Origin: Boseongicola sp. SB0665_bin_10
GTDB taxonomy: Bacteria; Pseudomonadota; Alphaproteobacteria; Rhodobacterales; Rhodobacteraceae
Direction of reading: 5' to 3'
Assembly (NCBI GenBank): GCA_009838075.1
Contig: VXSG01000005.1
Span: forward strand, 1-64,000
DNA length: 64,000 nucleotides
The notes below the pieces were generated by a model. It was not told where the DNA came from and did no database searches. It saw only the letters and a list, made by a program, of their open reading frames with translations. The position numbers and the translations under genes were made by a program. This document shows, one piece after another, positions 49,380 to 58,401 of this stretch (positions within the stretch are counted from its first letter, which is position 1; the number at the start of each line of letters is the position of its first letter).

Positions 49380-51536
49380 ATGCACGCCCTGCCCCTGCCC
49401 CTGACCAAGGAAGTCGTCCTGATCGGCGGAGGCCACACCCACGCGCTCCTGCTCCGCAGCTGGGGCATGAACCCGCTGCCCGGCGCACGCCTGACCGTCA
49501 TCAACCCGAGCGCGACCGCGCCCTATACCGGCATGTTGCCGGGCTTCGTGGCTGGTCACTATCCAGGTGACGCGCTGGAGATCGACCTTGTCCGGCTGGC
49601 AAGGTTTGCCGGTGCCCGCATGATTTTCGGACATGTCACGGGCATTGACCGGACGGAGCGCAGGCTTTCGATCGACGGTCGCGCGCCCGTGGCCTACGAC
49701 GTGGCGTCGCTGGACATAGGCATCACGTCGGACATGCCTGAACTTCCGGGCTTCTCGGAGCACGGCATCGCCGCCAAGCCGCTTGGGCCCTTTGCCACGC
49801 GCTGGATCCGGCATCTTGAAGAAGGTGGAGGTCCGGTGACGGTGATCGGCGGCGGCGTGGGCGGTACAGAGCTTGCCATGGCCATGCGGCACGCCTCGGA
49901 CAGCGGGGAGATCCGGATAATCGAGTCGGACGTCCCGCTTGCCGGCATGGCCAGGTCTTCCCGCGCGAGGCTCCTGGCCGAGTTGTCGAGGCAGGGCATC
50001 GAACTGATCCAGAACAACCGGGTCAGCGAGGTTCTTCCCGATGCGGTTGTCCTTGACGACGGCCGGGAACTGCCCACGAAACTGTCGGTCGGCGCCGCCG
50101 GGGCAAGGCCCTTCCCGTGGCTTGAGGAAACCGGGCTTGACCTGAAAGACGGCTTCGTGACGGTTGGGGCAACGCTCCAGTCGGCCACGGATCCGGCGAT
50201 CTTCGCGGTCGGAGACTGTGCGCATCTCGAGCACGCGCCGAGGCCCAAGGCAGGGGTGTTCGCCGTTCGCGCCGCGCCTGTCCTGACGGCCAACCTTCGT
50301 GCCGCGGTTTCCGGAACGGATCTGGGCGCCTTCCGGCCGCAGTCGCATTACCTGAAGCTCGTTTCGCTGGGACGCAAGTCCGCACTCGCCGACAAGTGGG
50401 GCATGCGCGTCACGGGCGACTGGGTCTGGCGCTGGAAGGACCGGATCGACCGCGTCTTCATGGACAAGCTGAACACGCTGCCGGAAATGACGGCCCCGGA
50501 CCTGCCCGGCACGCGCGCGGAGGGCGTGGACCTGGCTCTCGGACCGAAGCCGCTTTGTACGGGCTGCGGCTCAAAGATCGGATCAGGCGTGCTCGATTCG
50601 GTGCTAGCCGACCTGCCGGACCACGCGCGTGCGGATGTTGAACTTGGGCCCGGAGACGATGCGGCCATTCTCGGCACCGGCGACACGCGGCAAGTCGTCA
50701 CGACCGATCACCTGCGCGCATTCTGGAACGACCCATGGCTATTCGCGCGCATCTCTGCGCTTCACGCACTCGGCGACGTCTGGGCCATGGGCGCCGAGCC
50801 GCAAGCCGCGTTGGCGCAGGTCACGTTGCCGCCCATGGCCGAGAACCTGCAGAGATCCTGGCTCGTCGAAGTCATGCATGCGGCGTCCGAGGTGTTCCTG
50901 GGCGCCGGTGCCGCACTCGCGGGCGGACACAGCACGATCGGCGCGGAAATGGTCATCGGGTTCACGGTCACGGGCCTTGCGCGTGGCAAGGCAACCACCT
51001 TGGCAGGCGCGCAGGTTGGTCACGCACTGCTCCTGACCCGACCCATCGGCTCCGGAACAATCCTTGCAGGGGAGATGGCAGGCGACGCCAACGGGGATGA
51101 CGTCGCCGCCGCCCTTAAGACCATGGCGACATCCCAGGGCGACGCCGCTCGCCTGCTTGCCAGTTGCGCGTCGGCCATGACGGACGTGACGGGTTTCGGG
51201 CTGGCGGGACATCTTGGCCGCATGGCGGAAGCATCCGGACTGACGGCGCGCATTGCCCTTGAAGACATCCCGACGTACGGGGGAGCCGAAGCCCTCTGCG
51301 TGGCGGGGACGAGATCCTCGATCTGGCCTGCCAACCGCGCGGCTGCCAGCATCGAGCTCCGCGACAGCGGCCGAGGCGACCTGCTGTTTGACCCGCAGAC
51401 CGCCGGCGGACTGCTTGCCGCGCTGCCTCCGGATGACACGAATGACGTCCTGCGCGCGGTGCGTGACATGGGCCACGATGCCAGGATCATTGGCGTCTTC
51501 GAGTCCAAGAGCGAGGTCACGGTCCGGGTTGACTGA
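49380..51536 (+). CDS. selD: Flavoprotein (NDH-II-like) fused to selenophosphate synthase SelD
   Basis: A 718-residue fusion. Residues 1-370 are an FAD/NAD(P) disulfide-oxidoreductase-type domain (VLIGGGHTHALLL at 13-25, TVIGGGVGGTELAMA near 155, IFAVGDCAH near 278). Residues 380-718 are SelD, which makes selenophosphate from selenide and ATP. The active-site motif is LCTGCGSK with Cys393 and Cys396 and Lys399. There is no in-frame TGA, so it is the Cys form. LGPGDDAAIL and HALGDVWAMGAEPQAAL follow. The flavin domain probably reduces a selenium precursor. It converges with and overlaps mnmH by 20 bases. Confidence 0.93.
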   Translation: MHALPLPLTKEVVLIGGGHTHALLLRSWGMNPLPGARLTVINPSATAPYTGMLPGFVAGHYPGDALEIDLVRLARFAGARMIFGHVTGIDRTERRLSIDGRAPVAYDVASLDIGITSDMPELPGFSEHGIAAKPLGPFATRWIRHLEEGGGPVTVIGGGVGGTELAMAMRHASDSGEIRIIESDVPLAGMARSSRARLLAELSRQGIELIQNNRVSEVLPDAVVLDDGRELPTKLSVGAAGARPFPWLEETGLDLKDGFVTVGATLQSATDPAIFAVGDCAHLEHAPRPKAGVFAVRAAPVLTANLRAAVSGTDLGAFRPQSHYLKLVSLGRKSALADKWGMRVTGDWVWRWKDRIDRVFMDKLNTLPEMTAPDLPGTRAEGVDLALGPKPLCTGCGSKIGSGVLDSVLADLPDHARADVELGPGDDAAILGTGDTRQVVTTDHLRAFWNDPWLFARISALHALGDVWAMGAEPQAALAQVTLPPMAENLQRSWLVEVMHAASEVFLGAGAALAGGHSTIGAEMVIGFTVTGLARGKATTLAGAQVGHALLLTRPIGSGTILAGEMAGDANGDDVAAALKTMATSQGDAARLLASCASAMTDVTGFGLAGHLGRMAEASGLTARIALEDIPTYGGAEALCVAGTRSSIWPANRAAASIELRDSGRGDLLFDPQTAGGLLAALPPDDTNDVLRAVRDMGHDARIIGVFESKSEVTVRVD

Positions 51537-52569
51537 CCAGTTCCCCGACCTTCCCTGCCAGTCGGTCCAGATCCTTGTCTCCGAGACTCTCCGCCGCGAT
51601 GACGGATTCCGGTCCCATCGAGCGCCGTCCGCGCACCTTGGCGTATCTCGGATCGTAATGATCGCGGATCAGCCCCTCGGCGAGTTCCTGGTAGGATCCG
51701 CCCTCGGCAAGCGCCTTCCAATGTGCAACCTTCTCCCTGCCCTGAAGGCGCTGGAGCCGATCCAGCCGTTCAAGCAGCAGGATCCTGTCGCTGACCAGAT
51801 CCTGGTACGCCCGCGTGAGGTAGCCAGCGCGCGCGGAGACGGGTGCCTCGATCCTTATGCGGCGCGCCGATTTCATGGCCTCGAAAACGCGTGGCGGAAT
51901 GCTGAGCCTTCCAACCTTGCTGCTCTCGGCCTCGATGACGACAGGCCTGTCCGGATCCAGGGCGGCCACCTCTGCCGCCAGACAGCTCTCGAACCACTTC
52001 TGGCTGGGTTGCTCGCCCTGCCCGCCAAGGACCGAACCCCGATGATTGGCCATCCTTTCCAGGTCGATGGCCTGTACGCCACTCTCTGCGGCGCGATTGA
52101 GCACCTCGGTCTTTGCCGTCCCGGTGTTGCCGTCGAGCAGCACGACGGAAGAAGGAAACGCCGAATCGTACAGCAGCTGCACGACAAGTCGCCGATAGCT
52201 TGAATAGCCGCCTTCCACGGTCTCCGCCCGCCAGCCGATCTGGGACAGGATCGACGCAAATGACGCGGAACGCTGCCCGCCCCTCCAGCAATAGACGAGA
52301 GGTCTCCATCCACCGCCCAATTCCGCCAACGGCCCCTCGATATGCCGCGCGGCATTGCGCGCAACCAGCGCGGCTCCGATCTTCCTGGCCTTGAAGGCAC
52401 TCTCCCTGGTGTAGATCGTGCCAACATGCGCCCGTTCCGCGTCACTGAGGACAGGCATGCTGACGGCGCCGGGGATGCGGTCTTCAGCGAACTCCGATGG
52501 CGACCTTACGTCGATCACCATGTCGAAGCCCGATACGCCGTCGACCAGAGATTTCAGTTCGAAGCCCAT
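51517..52569 (-). CDS. mnmH: tRNA 2-selenouridine synthase MnmH (SelU/YbbB)
   Basis: A 350-residue enzyme that geranylates and selenates 2-thiouridine at the tRNA wobble base using selenophosphate. The N-terminal rhodanese domain has FDMVIDVRSPSEFAEDRIPGAVSMPV and the catalytic Cys in LVYCWRGGQRSAS. The P-loop domain has GNTGTAKTEVL and QGEQPSQKWFES. Start ATG 52569 follows similarity; GTG 52575 with GAGAAGG upstream is possible. With selD it forms a complete selenouridine trait. No selA or selB is in the window. Confidence 0.93.
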   Translation of the reverse strand: MGFELKSLVDGVSGFDMVIDVRSPSEFAEDRIPGAVSMPVLSDAERAHVGTIYTRESAFKARKIGAALVARNAARHIEGPLAELGGGWRPLVYCWRGGQRSASFASILSQIGWRAETVEGGYSSYRRLVVQLLYDSAFPSSVVLLDGNTGTAKTEVLNRAAESGVQAIDLERMANHRGSVLGGQGEQPSQKWFESCLAAEVAALDPDRPVVIEAESSKVGRLSIPPRVFEAMKSARRIRIEAPVSARAGYLTRAYQDLVSDRILLLERLDRLQRLQGREKVAHWKALAEGGSYQELAEGLIRDHYDPRYAKVRGRRSMGPESVIAAESLGDKDLDRLAGKVGELVSQPGP

Positions 52570-52700
52570 GGTCACGTTGATACCTTCTCCGGGCATTGCC
52601 GAAAAGCCGCCGTGCCGGGCAACGTGCGATTCGACTTGACGACAACCATGCGGCGGGATTCCCTGCGCGGCATGTTCACGACTGCGGGAGACATTCACTG

Positions 52701-53705
52701 ATGGCGGTGCGACTTGCCATCCTCGGGGCCGGCCGGATCGGCCAGGTTCATGCGCGCGCGATTGCCGCAAACGACACGGCGGAGCTTGTGGCCGTCCATG
52801 ATCCCTTGGCAGCCGCAGCCGACGCCATTCAATCCGCATACGATTGCGAAGTCAGGACGGTCGAGGCCTGCGCGGATGCCGATGACATCGATGCGGTCCT
52901 GATCTGCACGCCGACCGACCTGCATGCGGAACAGATCGAGCTCTTTGCGCGGGCGGGAAAGGCCATATTCTGCGAAAAGCCCGTCGACCTCTCCGTCAAC
53001 AGGGTCCGCGCCTGCCTGGACGTGGTGGAGGCTGAGAGAGCGACATTGATGATCGGGTTCAACCGGCGCTTCGACAAGGATTTCAAGGCATTGAAGTCGG
53101 TGATCGCCGAAGGCCGCATCGGGGATGTGGAGATGGTGACGATCACGTCGCGCGACCCCGGACCACCTCCAATGGACTACATCGGGCGCTCCGGCGGCAT
53201 CTTCCGCGACATGACGATCCATGACTTTGACATCGCGCGCTGGCTTCTGGACGAGGAGGTTGAAAGCGTCTTTGCCCAAGGCTCGGTCCTGGTCGACCCT
53301 GCCATCGGCGAAGCCGGGGATCTTGACAGCGTGAACGTGCTCCTGAAGACCGGATCCGGACGGCAGTGCGTGATTTCGAATTCGAGGCGCGCTGCCTACG
53401 GCTACGATCAGAGGATCGAGGTTCTGGGATCTGACGGCATGGCATCCGCCGAAAACGTGCACGAGACGCGTGTCGAGACAGCTACTTCAAACGGCTATCT
53501 GCGACCGCCGCTTCAGAACTTCTTCATGGAACGCTACGAAGCGGCCTATGCGGACGAGATCGGTGCGTTCGTGCATGTCGTTGCAACCGGGAGGGCACCG
53601 CCAGTGTCCGGCCATGACGGCCTGATGGCACTTGTCCTTGCCGAAGCCGCGAATTTGTCTGTGGCCGAGAGTCGCGCGGTTGCGATGGACGAGATCCTGG
53701 AATGA
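52701..53705 (+). CDS. Gfo/Idh/MocA family dehydrogenase (inositol 2-dehydrogenase-like)
   Basis: A 334-residue NAD(P)-dependent dehydrogenase. The Rossmann motif is LGAGRIGQVHARAI, the catalytic Lys is in FCEKPVDLS, and RDMTIHDFDIARWLL carries the catalytic His-x3-D-type motif. It resembles IolG (myo-inositol 2-dehydrogenase) but the window has no other iol genes, so the substrate is open. It is divergent from mnmH by 131 bases and followed closely by a small membrane-protein gene. Confidence 0.87.
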   Translation: MAVRLAILGAGRIGQVHARAIAANDTAELVAVHDPLAAAADAIQSAYDCEVRTVEACADADDIDAVLICTPTDLHAEQIELFARAGKAIFCEKPVDLSVNRVRACLDVVEAERATLMIGFNRRFDKDFKALKSVIAEGRIGDVEMVTITSRDPGPPPMDYIGRSGGIFRDMTIHDFDIARWLLDEEVESVFAQGSVLVDPAIGEAGDLDSVNVLLKTGSGRQCVISNSRRAAYGYDQRIEVLGSDGMASAENVHETRVETATSNGYLRPPLQNFFMERYEAAYADEIGAFVHVVATGRAPPVSGHDGLMALVLAEAANLSVAESRAVAMDEILE

Positions 53706-53748
53706 ACCTGTCGAGATTGAGGGCGCCGTTGATCGAAGGAGCCGCAAA

Positions 53749-53976
53749 TTGAAACGGGATCCGCTCGGGTTGCACCATCCGGTCTTTCGGCCGTTATGGC
53801 GGCGGGTTGCGATCTTTGGCCTTTGTCTTGGCTGGAGCCTTCTCGAACTGTACTGGAACAGCCCTTTCTGGTTCATTCTGTTCTTCGCCTTGGCAATCTA
53901 TCTGGCGTACGAGTTCTTCCTGAAGTTTGATCCAGAGAACTACCAGGAGAACTCAAGTGACGGCTTGAACAAGTGA
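53749..53976 (+). CDS. Small membrane protein, 75 residues, TTG start
   Basis: Reads MKRDPLGLHHPVFRPLWRRV, then two hydrophobic spans (about 20-36 and 40-56) broken by YWNSPF, then an acidic tail (FDPENYQENSSDG). TTG 53749 is strongly supported by GAAGGAG seven bases upstream. It is 43 bases after the dehydrogenase gene, so probably co-transcribed. I recall similar small membrane proteins in Rhodobacterales but know no function. Confidence 0.7.
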   Translation: MKRDPLGLHHPVFRPLWRRVAIFGLCLGWSLLELYWNSPFWFILFFALAIYLAYEFFLKFDPENYQENSSDGLNK

Positions 53977-54047
53977 ATCTTCAAGCTTCAGTCCTGAACG
54001 GACATTCCAGATGAAGCAGGTGAACGCCTGCGAGTCAGGAGACGGAG

Positions 54048-54788
54048 TCATCCGCCCGGAGCGGTTGCAGCGAAAATCGGGTCTCGGCTTCGCTCCCAGT
54101 CCAGGCCCAGGGCATTGACCATGAACTCCAGCAAGGGCACCAGCGCCGCAAAGGCCTCCGTCACGCGGTCGGGGAAATCGGCGGCGCAAACTTGTTCTTC
54201 GGTCCAACTTGCAGCGACATACAGAGACTTGCGCTTAAGGTCTTCAAGGCAAGGATGATCGTCCGGGTAGCCGCGCGGGGGCCTCTTAAGGGATTCGGCC
54301 GCGCTCAGGCCGCCAAGCACCTCGACGAAGGCCGGCGTCCGCTGGATTGCCTGCCAATGCCCGGGGTCTTCGACAATTGCGTCGCGGATCCTGTTGAGGA
54401 CCGGTGTCGGCGGTGCCCAGATCCCCCCTCCAAAGAACACCTCGTCCGGCGCGATGTGTACGTAGTAGCCCGGTGCGTGGGCGTCCTTGCCTGCGCGATG
54501 CCGGAAATGGCAGCCGACGTTGGTCTTGTATGGGGTCTTGTCGGCACTGAAGCGGGTGTCGCGGTAGATGCGAAACAGCGATCCCCCGTTGAGTCGTGTG
54601 TCGGCGACGAAGGCGGGCGCGTTCTTCGCCAGCCAGGGCGCCATGGTCTCTATGAAGTCGATCATCGGCAGCTGCACGGCTTCACGAAACCGCGGCTTGT
54701 TGTCGGCGAACCACTCCCTGTTGTTGTTGGCGCGCAGCTCCCGCAGGAAGCGGAACAGCTCGGGGGCAATCACGTTGGGCACCGTCAT
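54048..54788 (-). CDS. DUF2461 family protein
   Basis: A 246-residue conserved protein. The family hallmarks are the N-terminal LFRFLRELRANNNREWFADNKPRF and, in the middle, RIYRDTRFSADKTPYKTNVGCHFRH with APGYYVHIAPDEVFFGGGIW. It is soluble, with no signal. DUF2461 members are widespread and uncharacterised. It converges with the small membrane-protein gene across about 70 bases that hold only weak repeats. Confidence 0.88.
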   Translation of the reverse strand: MTVPNVIAPELFRFLRELRANNNREWFADNKPRFREAVQLPMIDFIETMAPWLAKNAPAFVADTRLNGGSLFRIYRDTRFSADKTPYKTNVGCHFRHRAGKDAHAPGYYVHIAPDEVFFGGGIWAPPTPVLNRIRDAIVEDPGHWQAIQRTPAFVEVLGGLSAAESLKRPPRGYPDDHPCLEDLKRKSLYVAASWTEEQVCAADFPDRVTEAFAALVPLLEFMVNALGLDWERSRDPIFAATAPGG

Positions 54789-55319
54789 GGCTCCGATATG
54801 AGTTGGCTTGGGCGTCGCAATTCTCCAGTTCGCGCGACGGCCCGCACTTGGGCTACTGCGGTTCCGTCATTGCTTGCAAGGGCGATCGGCCTGGATTCAC
54901 GAGCTTCCCGTCCTGCGTGCACTTCCTTCCTGGACATGCCGAAGCTTTCCCGAGGCGCGGCTTCGTCTGCAGTCGAAAGCGTGGTGGGAGTGACTCCTGT
55001 CCGGACTCCGACGTGTCGAACGCCGCCGCGAAGCGCCGCGCAGCAGGTGCGGCGATGTCCGTGGTTGACCGCGCGACCCGCGGACCGCATCCATAGGAGC
55101 GGCGCGCGTCCTGCCAGGCGACGGATTCGAGGCTTGATGTTCGCATTGAGAACGGTGGTACGGCGCGGCCCAAGATTGCGTGTCTCCGCCGTGACGCAAA
55201 GACCCGTGCGCAAGGAGCCTTGCCGACGGCCACAACAGGCGCATGTCGTTGCACGGGCGCCGATTTGTACATGGTGCTGCGGATCTGCACACGCCTCCCC
55301 GCAGAAGATTACGATGCGA
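54789..55319. other. 531-base gap without a recognised gene
   Basis: Several long but low-quality frames cross it on both strands; none has family motifs or a ribosome-binding site in place. I see no tRNA-like or riboswitch-like structure. Confidence 0.45.
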
Positions 55320-55931
55320 CTATCCGGTGACCGCCCTTTGGTGCCGACGGGCAAAGTGGTGCCAGACGCGATAGGCTTGCAGGAACCCCAGCGGCACGAA
55401 GTGCACGAGCGCTGGTCCCAGCCCGCCCCAGTCATGAAGTGCGGCCCAGTGCACGAGCGTCAGGATGGCAGCGCCATAGACCCAGCGCTGCAGCATCTTC
55501 CATCGTGGACCCATGATGCGAACGCAGTAGTCCATGGAGGTCGCAGCCAGCGGGATGAAGACGAAGAAGGCAAGCCATCCTGTCCAGATATCCAGTCGCA
55601 GCGCCTCCCCGAAGATCCTTGCAAGCGTTCCGGCATCCACCAAGTAGAAGACCGTGTGCGCGAGCGCATAGCCAAAGGCGGCCACGCCGAAATACCGCCG
55701 GTTCCTCTTCAGCCATCTCGGACCGCGCCACTCCTTGAGGATCATCGCGAGCGGTGTTGCCATCAGCGCGATGATCATGAAACGCGCGGAAAATTCTCCG
55801 GTCGGGTGCAGGAGTTCGTGAAACACGCGCGGTGACGGAGATTCGGCAGCCTCGGCGATCATCCCGGCAGCGGGAAGTGCCAGGAGCGCCCAAAGCCAGT
55901 ATGGGGAGATGGCAAGAAACAGTCGTGACAT
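55320..55931 (-). CDS. MsrQ-like haem-binding membrane protein (ferric reductase domain)
   Basis: A 203-residue inner-membrane protein of the MsrQ/YedZ type with about six spans. Haem-coordinating His candidates occur in RVFHELLHPTGEFSARFM, YALAHTVFYLVD and LVHWAALHD. MsrQ normally passes electrons to the periplasmic methionine sulfoxide reductase MsrP. No msrP gene lies next to it here, which is unusual, so partner and role are inferred only. ATG 55931 (MSRLFLAISPYWLW) is preferred to an upstream in-frame start at 55955. Confidence 0.75.
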   Translation of the reverse strand: MSRLFLAISPYWLWALLALPAAGMIAEAAESPSPRVFHELLHPTGEFSARFMIIALMATPLAMILKEWRGPRWLKRNRRYFGVAAFGYALAHTVFYLVDAGTLARIFGEALRLDIWTGWLAFFVFIPLAATSMDYCVRIMGPRWKMLQRWVYGAAILTLVHWAALHDWGGLGPALVHFVPLGFLQAYRVWHHFARRHQRAVTG

Positions 55932-56567
55932 CGGCCTGTCCCTATCGAGCGGCAATCAAGCAATATGCATTATACGTTCCGGGGAACAGGTTCCGTCGGT
56001 GCAGTGCGTCACGGCGTTTGGCAGTGGCACCCTGAAGCCGAACGCAGATTCTTGCGCTTCCAAAGCTGACTTGCCCCCGGGGCCCCTCGGAGCCAAGGCG
56101 TCAAGAAACCCAAGTTTCTGAATCCTTGTCCTGATTCGGATTCACTTGATTCACTCTCCAACGAGCGCAACATCTACGCCTGCCGCCCGAAAAGGGCCCA
56201 AGTTGCCGTGAAACGTGCATGGCATGCAGCCGAACATGCAATCGTCGATCAACGCGATGATCCGACTTGGATTTCGCCTTTTCCGCGCGTCGCGAAGTTC
56301 ATGCCCGAATCATCGAATCAAGGCACGATTGTCCTCGGTCCCAGTCCGAGAAATGTTGCGTTTGCTGCTTGATCACGAGGGAGTCGAAGCGTGCCGGCGA
56401 ACGCTCCCTGCGGAATCCGGCGAGCGATCGCCTGAGGTGCAGCGCAACGCGCATGGCTGCCTTGGCCAACGCAGGGTCTAGCGAGCGGTTGAGCGCCATG
56501 CGATCGAAGGCTATGCTTCGTCGCACACCTTGACCCGCAGGCATCCCAGGCTGGGGAGCGCATGGCG
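55932..56567. other. 636-base gap without a recognised gene
   Basis: It holds GAATCC...GGATTC (about 56120-56143) with nearby repeats of GATTC, and AT-rich patches near 55960-55980 likely containing the promoter of the MsrQ-like gene. No frame resembles a known protein. It lies downstream of the minus-strand TRAP/PhyH operon. Confidence 0.4.
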
Positions 56568-57473
56568 TCATTGAGCTTGCCCACCTGCATCTCCTGCCCG
56601 CATGAGCACCACTTCGCGACGCCAGATCACGAGACCGGACATGGAGATCATCAGCGCACCCAGTATCGTCCACTTGTCCGGCAGGTCGCCAAAGACAACG
56701 AAACCGCCTGCCGTCATGTAGATCAGGTAGCTGTAGGAATACGGCATCAGGTAGTTCGCTTCGGCAACCCGGTGCGCACGTATCAGGAATTCATGCCCGA
56801 TCCACGCAAACAGCCCGAGCGAGACCATGAGGGCAAGATCGAATGCGCCGGCAGGCGTAATCCAGTAGATCCAGCAGAGCGGCGCGAGCGCGACCGTGCC
56901 GGTCAGGCCGAGAAGAAACTGCATGATGTGCGGCTTCACGTCACGCGACAGTTTCCTCGTCAAGATGGAATAGAGCGCAACACCGGTCGCGGCAAGGAGC
57001 ATCAGGAATGCAGCCGGATCAATGTCGGCACCGAAGGGTCGAATGACGACCAGCACGCCCGCAAAGCCAAGGGCCACGGCCGCCCAGCGCACCCGCCCCA
57101 CCCTTTCGCCCAGAAGCGGCCACGAGAGCCCGCAGACGATGATCGGAGCCGAGAACATGATTGCCGATGCAACCGACAGCGAAAGGGATTGCAACGCCAC
57201 GAAAACGAAGATCGTGGACATGACCAGGAGCGACGCCCTCAAGACAAGGACGGGCAGCAGCGGTTGAGCGGCGGCAAGGCCCCGACCGCGCAGCCCGGCC
57301 AGAACGCCGGACGTGATTGCAAGCTGTGTTGCGTAGCGAAAGAACGCCAGCTGGACCGCCACGTAGCCCGCGCCCAGAAGCCATTTCGAGGACGTATCCA
57401 CAAGCGCGAACATGAAGTTCGCGAACAGCATCATCAGAACGGCCGTTGTGGCGATCGCCGTGAAACGCGGCAT
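56568..57473 (-). CDS. DMT superfamily (EamA) transporter
   Basis: A 301-residue permease with ten hydrophobic spans in two EamA repeats; the first repeat covers about residues 10-140 (ending GVLVVIRPFG) and the second about 145-285. Start ATG 57473 (MPRFTAIATTAVLMMLF) is preferred over 57500. It is the last gene of the TRAP/PhyH operon and begins 27 bases after the PhyH stop, so it is co-transcribed. It could export a pathway product or by-product; the substrate is unknown. Confidence 0.85.
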   Translation of the reverse strand: MPRFTAIATTAVLMMLFANFMFALVDTSSKWLLGAGYVAVQLAFFRYATQLAITSGVLAGLRGRGLAAAQPLLPVLVLRASLLVMSTIFVFVALQSLSLSVASAIMFSAPIIVCGLSWPLLGERVGRVRWAAVALGFAGVLVVIRPFGADIDPAAFLMLLAATGVALYSILTRKLSRDVKPHIMQFLLGLTGTVALAPLCWIYWITPAGAFDLALMVSLGLFAWIGHEFLIRAHRVAEANYLMPYSYSYLIYMTAGGFVVFGDLPDKWTILGALMISMSGLVIWRREVVLMRAGDAGGQAQ

Positions 57474-57500
57474 GGTCAGACCGCAATCCGAACCGCGCAA

Positions 57501-58400
57501 TCAGCCTTCGTCGGCACCGATGGTCTCGAACGCGCGGGCCTGCATGCCCTTCTGGATTTCGTAGATCGAGATCGCCACGTCAGGCTGTGGCTGCGGAATG
57601 CGGACGGGAATGTCCTCAAGGCGCGGTTCGATCGTCGACTCACCGCACAGCATTCGGCTGTCGTAGTCCTCGATGCCGGCCCATTTGGTCATCGATCCCA
57701 TGATCGGGAACGCGTCCGCCGCCATCATCTCGTAGAACAGGAGCCGCCGGGGCCGGTCCGAGCGATTCAGCGCCGAGCCATGCAAGATGCGCCCGTGATG
57801 AATCGAGATGGATCCGGCAGGGCCCGTGAGCTGCACGGCATCCTTCAGGTCCATGCCCACCGCCTCGGGCAGCACCGCGCCGGCAAAGATGCCGTCCACA
57901 TGATGATCGTGTACAGGCCCCGTGTGGCTGCCAGGGAAAACCATCAAGGGTCCGTTTTCTTCCCCCATGTCGTCGATCAGGACGCCGATCGCAAGGATGT
58001 CGTCGTTGGTGTGCGGATAGAAGGCGTAGTCCTGGTGCCATTCGACAGCGGCGCCATAGCCGGCCGCCTTCATGTTCAGCTTGGTCGTGTGCAGCCGAAT
58101 GTTCGGGCCGATAAGGTCGCGCGCCGGAGCCAGGACGTGATCCGAATACATGAGATCCCGCATGACCTTGGACTGCGTGTGCGGAAGCTTGATCCGTCTC
58201 AGGCGCGGTTCGTCCGGCGTGTGGCTGTCCTCGAGATCAAGCTTCTCGTCGGACTCGGTCATCGTGCGTGCAACGTCCTCGAAACGTCGGATCTCGTCTC
58301 GAATGGCCATGATGATGTCGGGCGGCACCCTGCCCTCAAGCACGAGATAACCGTTCTCGGCGTAAGACGCCTCCTGATGCCCTGTCAGAACTTCAGCCAT
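57501..58400 (-). CDS. Phytanoyl-CoA dioxygenase family protein (PhyH), second copy
   Basis: A 299-residue Fe(II)/2-oxoglutarate oxygenase. The metal facial triad is H122-x-D124 (VEWHQDYAFYPH) and H207 (GRILHGSALNRS), with Arg in RPRRL as the 2-oxoglutarate contact. It starts one base after the stop of the other PhyH gene. The two share only the fold and motifs, so they are not recent duplicates and may oxidise successive intermediates. The substrate is probably related to the compound imported by the TRAP system. Confidence 0.88.
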   Translation of the reverse strand: MAEVLTGHQEASYAENGYLVLEGRVPPDIIMAIRDEIRRFEDVARTMTESDEKLDLEDSHTPDEPRLRRIKLPHTQSKVMRDLMYSDHVLAPARDLIGPNIRLHTTKLNMKAAGYGAAVEWHQDYAFYPHTNDDILAIGVLIDDMGEENGPLMVFPGSHTGPVHDHHVDGIFAGAVLPEAVGMDLKDAVQLTGPAGSISIHHGRILHGSALNRSDRPRRLLFYEMMAADAFPIMGSMTKWAGIEDYDSRMLCGESTIEPRLEDIPVRIPQPQPDVAISIYEIQKGMQARAFETIGADEG

Positions 58401-58401
58401 C

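Noticed and set aside
49380-50500. Separate NADH dehydrogenase gene followed by selD
   Set aside because: The frame is continuous through the junction near residue 375 with no stop or internal ribosome-binding site, so it is one fusion protein.
50545-50580. Possible selenocysteine codon in SelD
   Set aside because: The active-site motif uses TGT and TGC (Cys393 and Cys396); no in-frame TGA was found.
54785-55435. 216-residue minus frame in the 54.8-55.3 kb gap
   Set aside because: It runs into the MsrQ-like gene in a different frame, has no start signal, and its Cys/Arg-rich composition matches no family.
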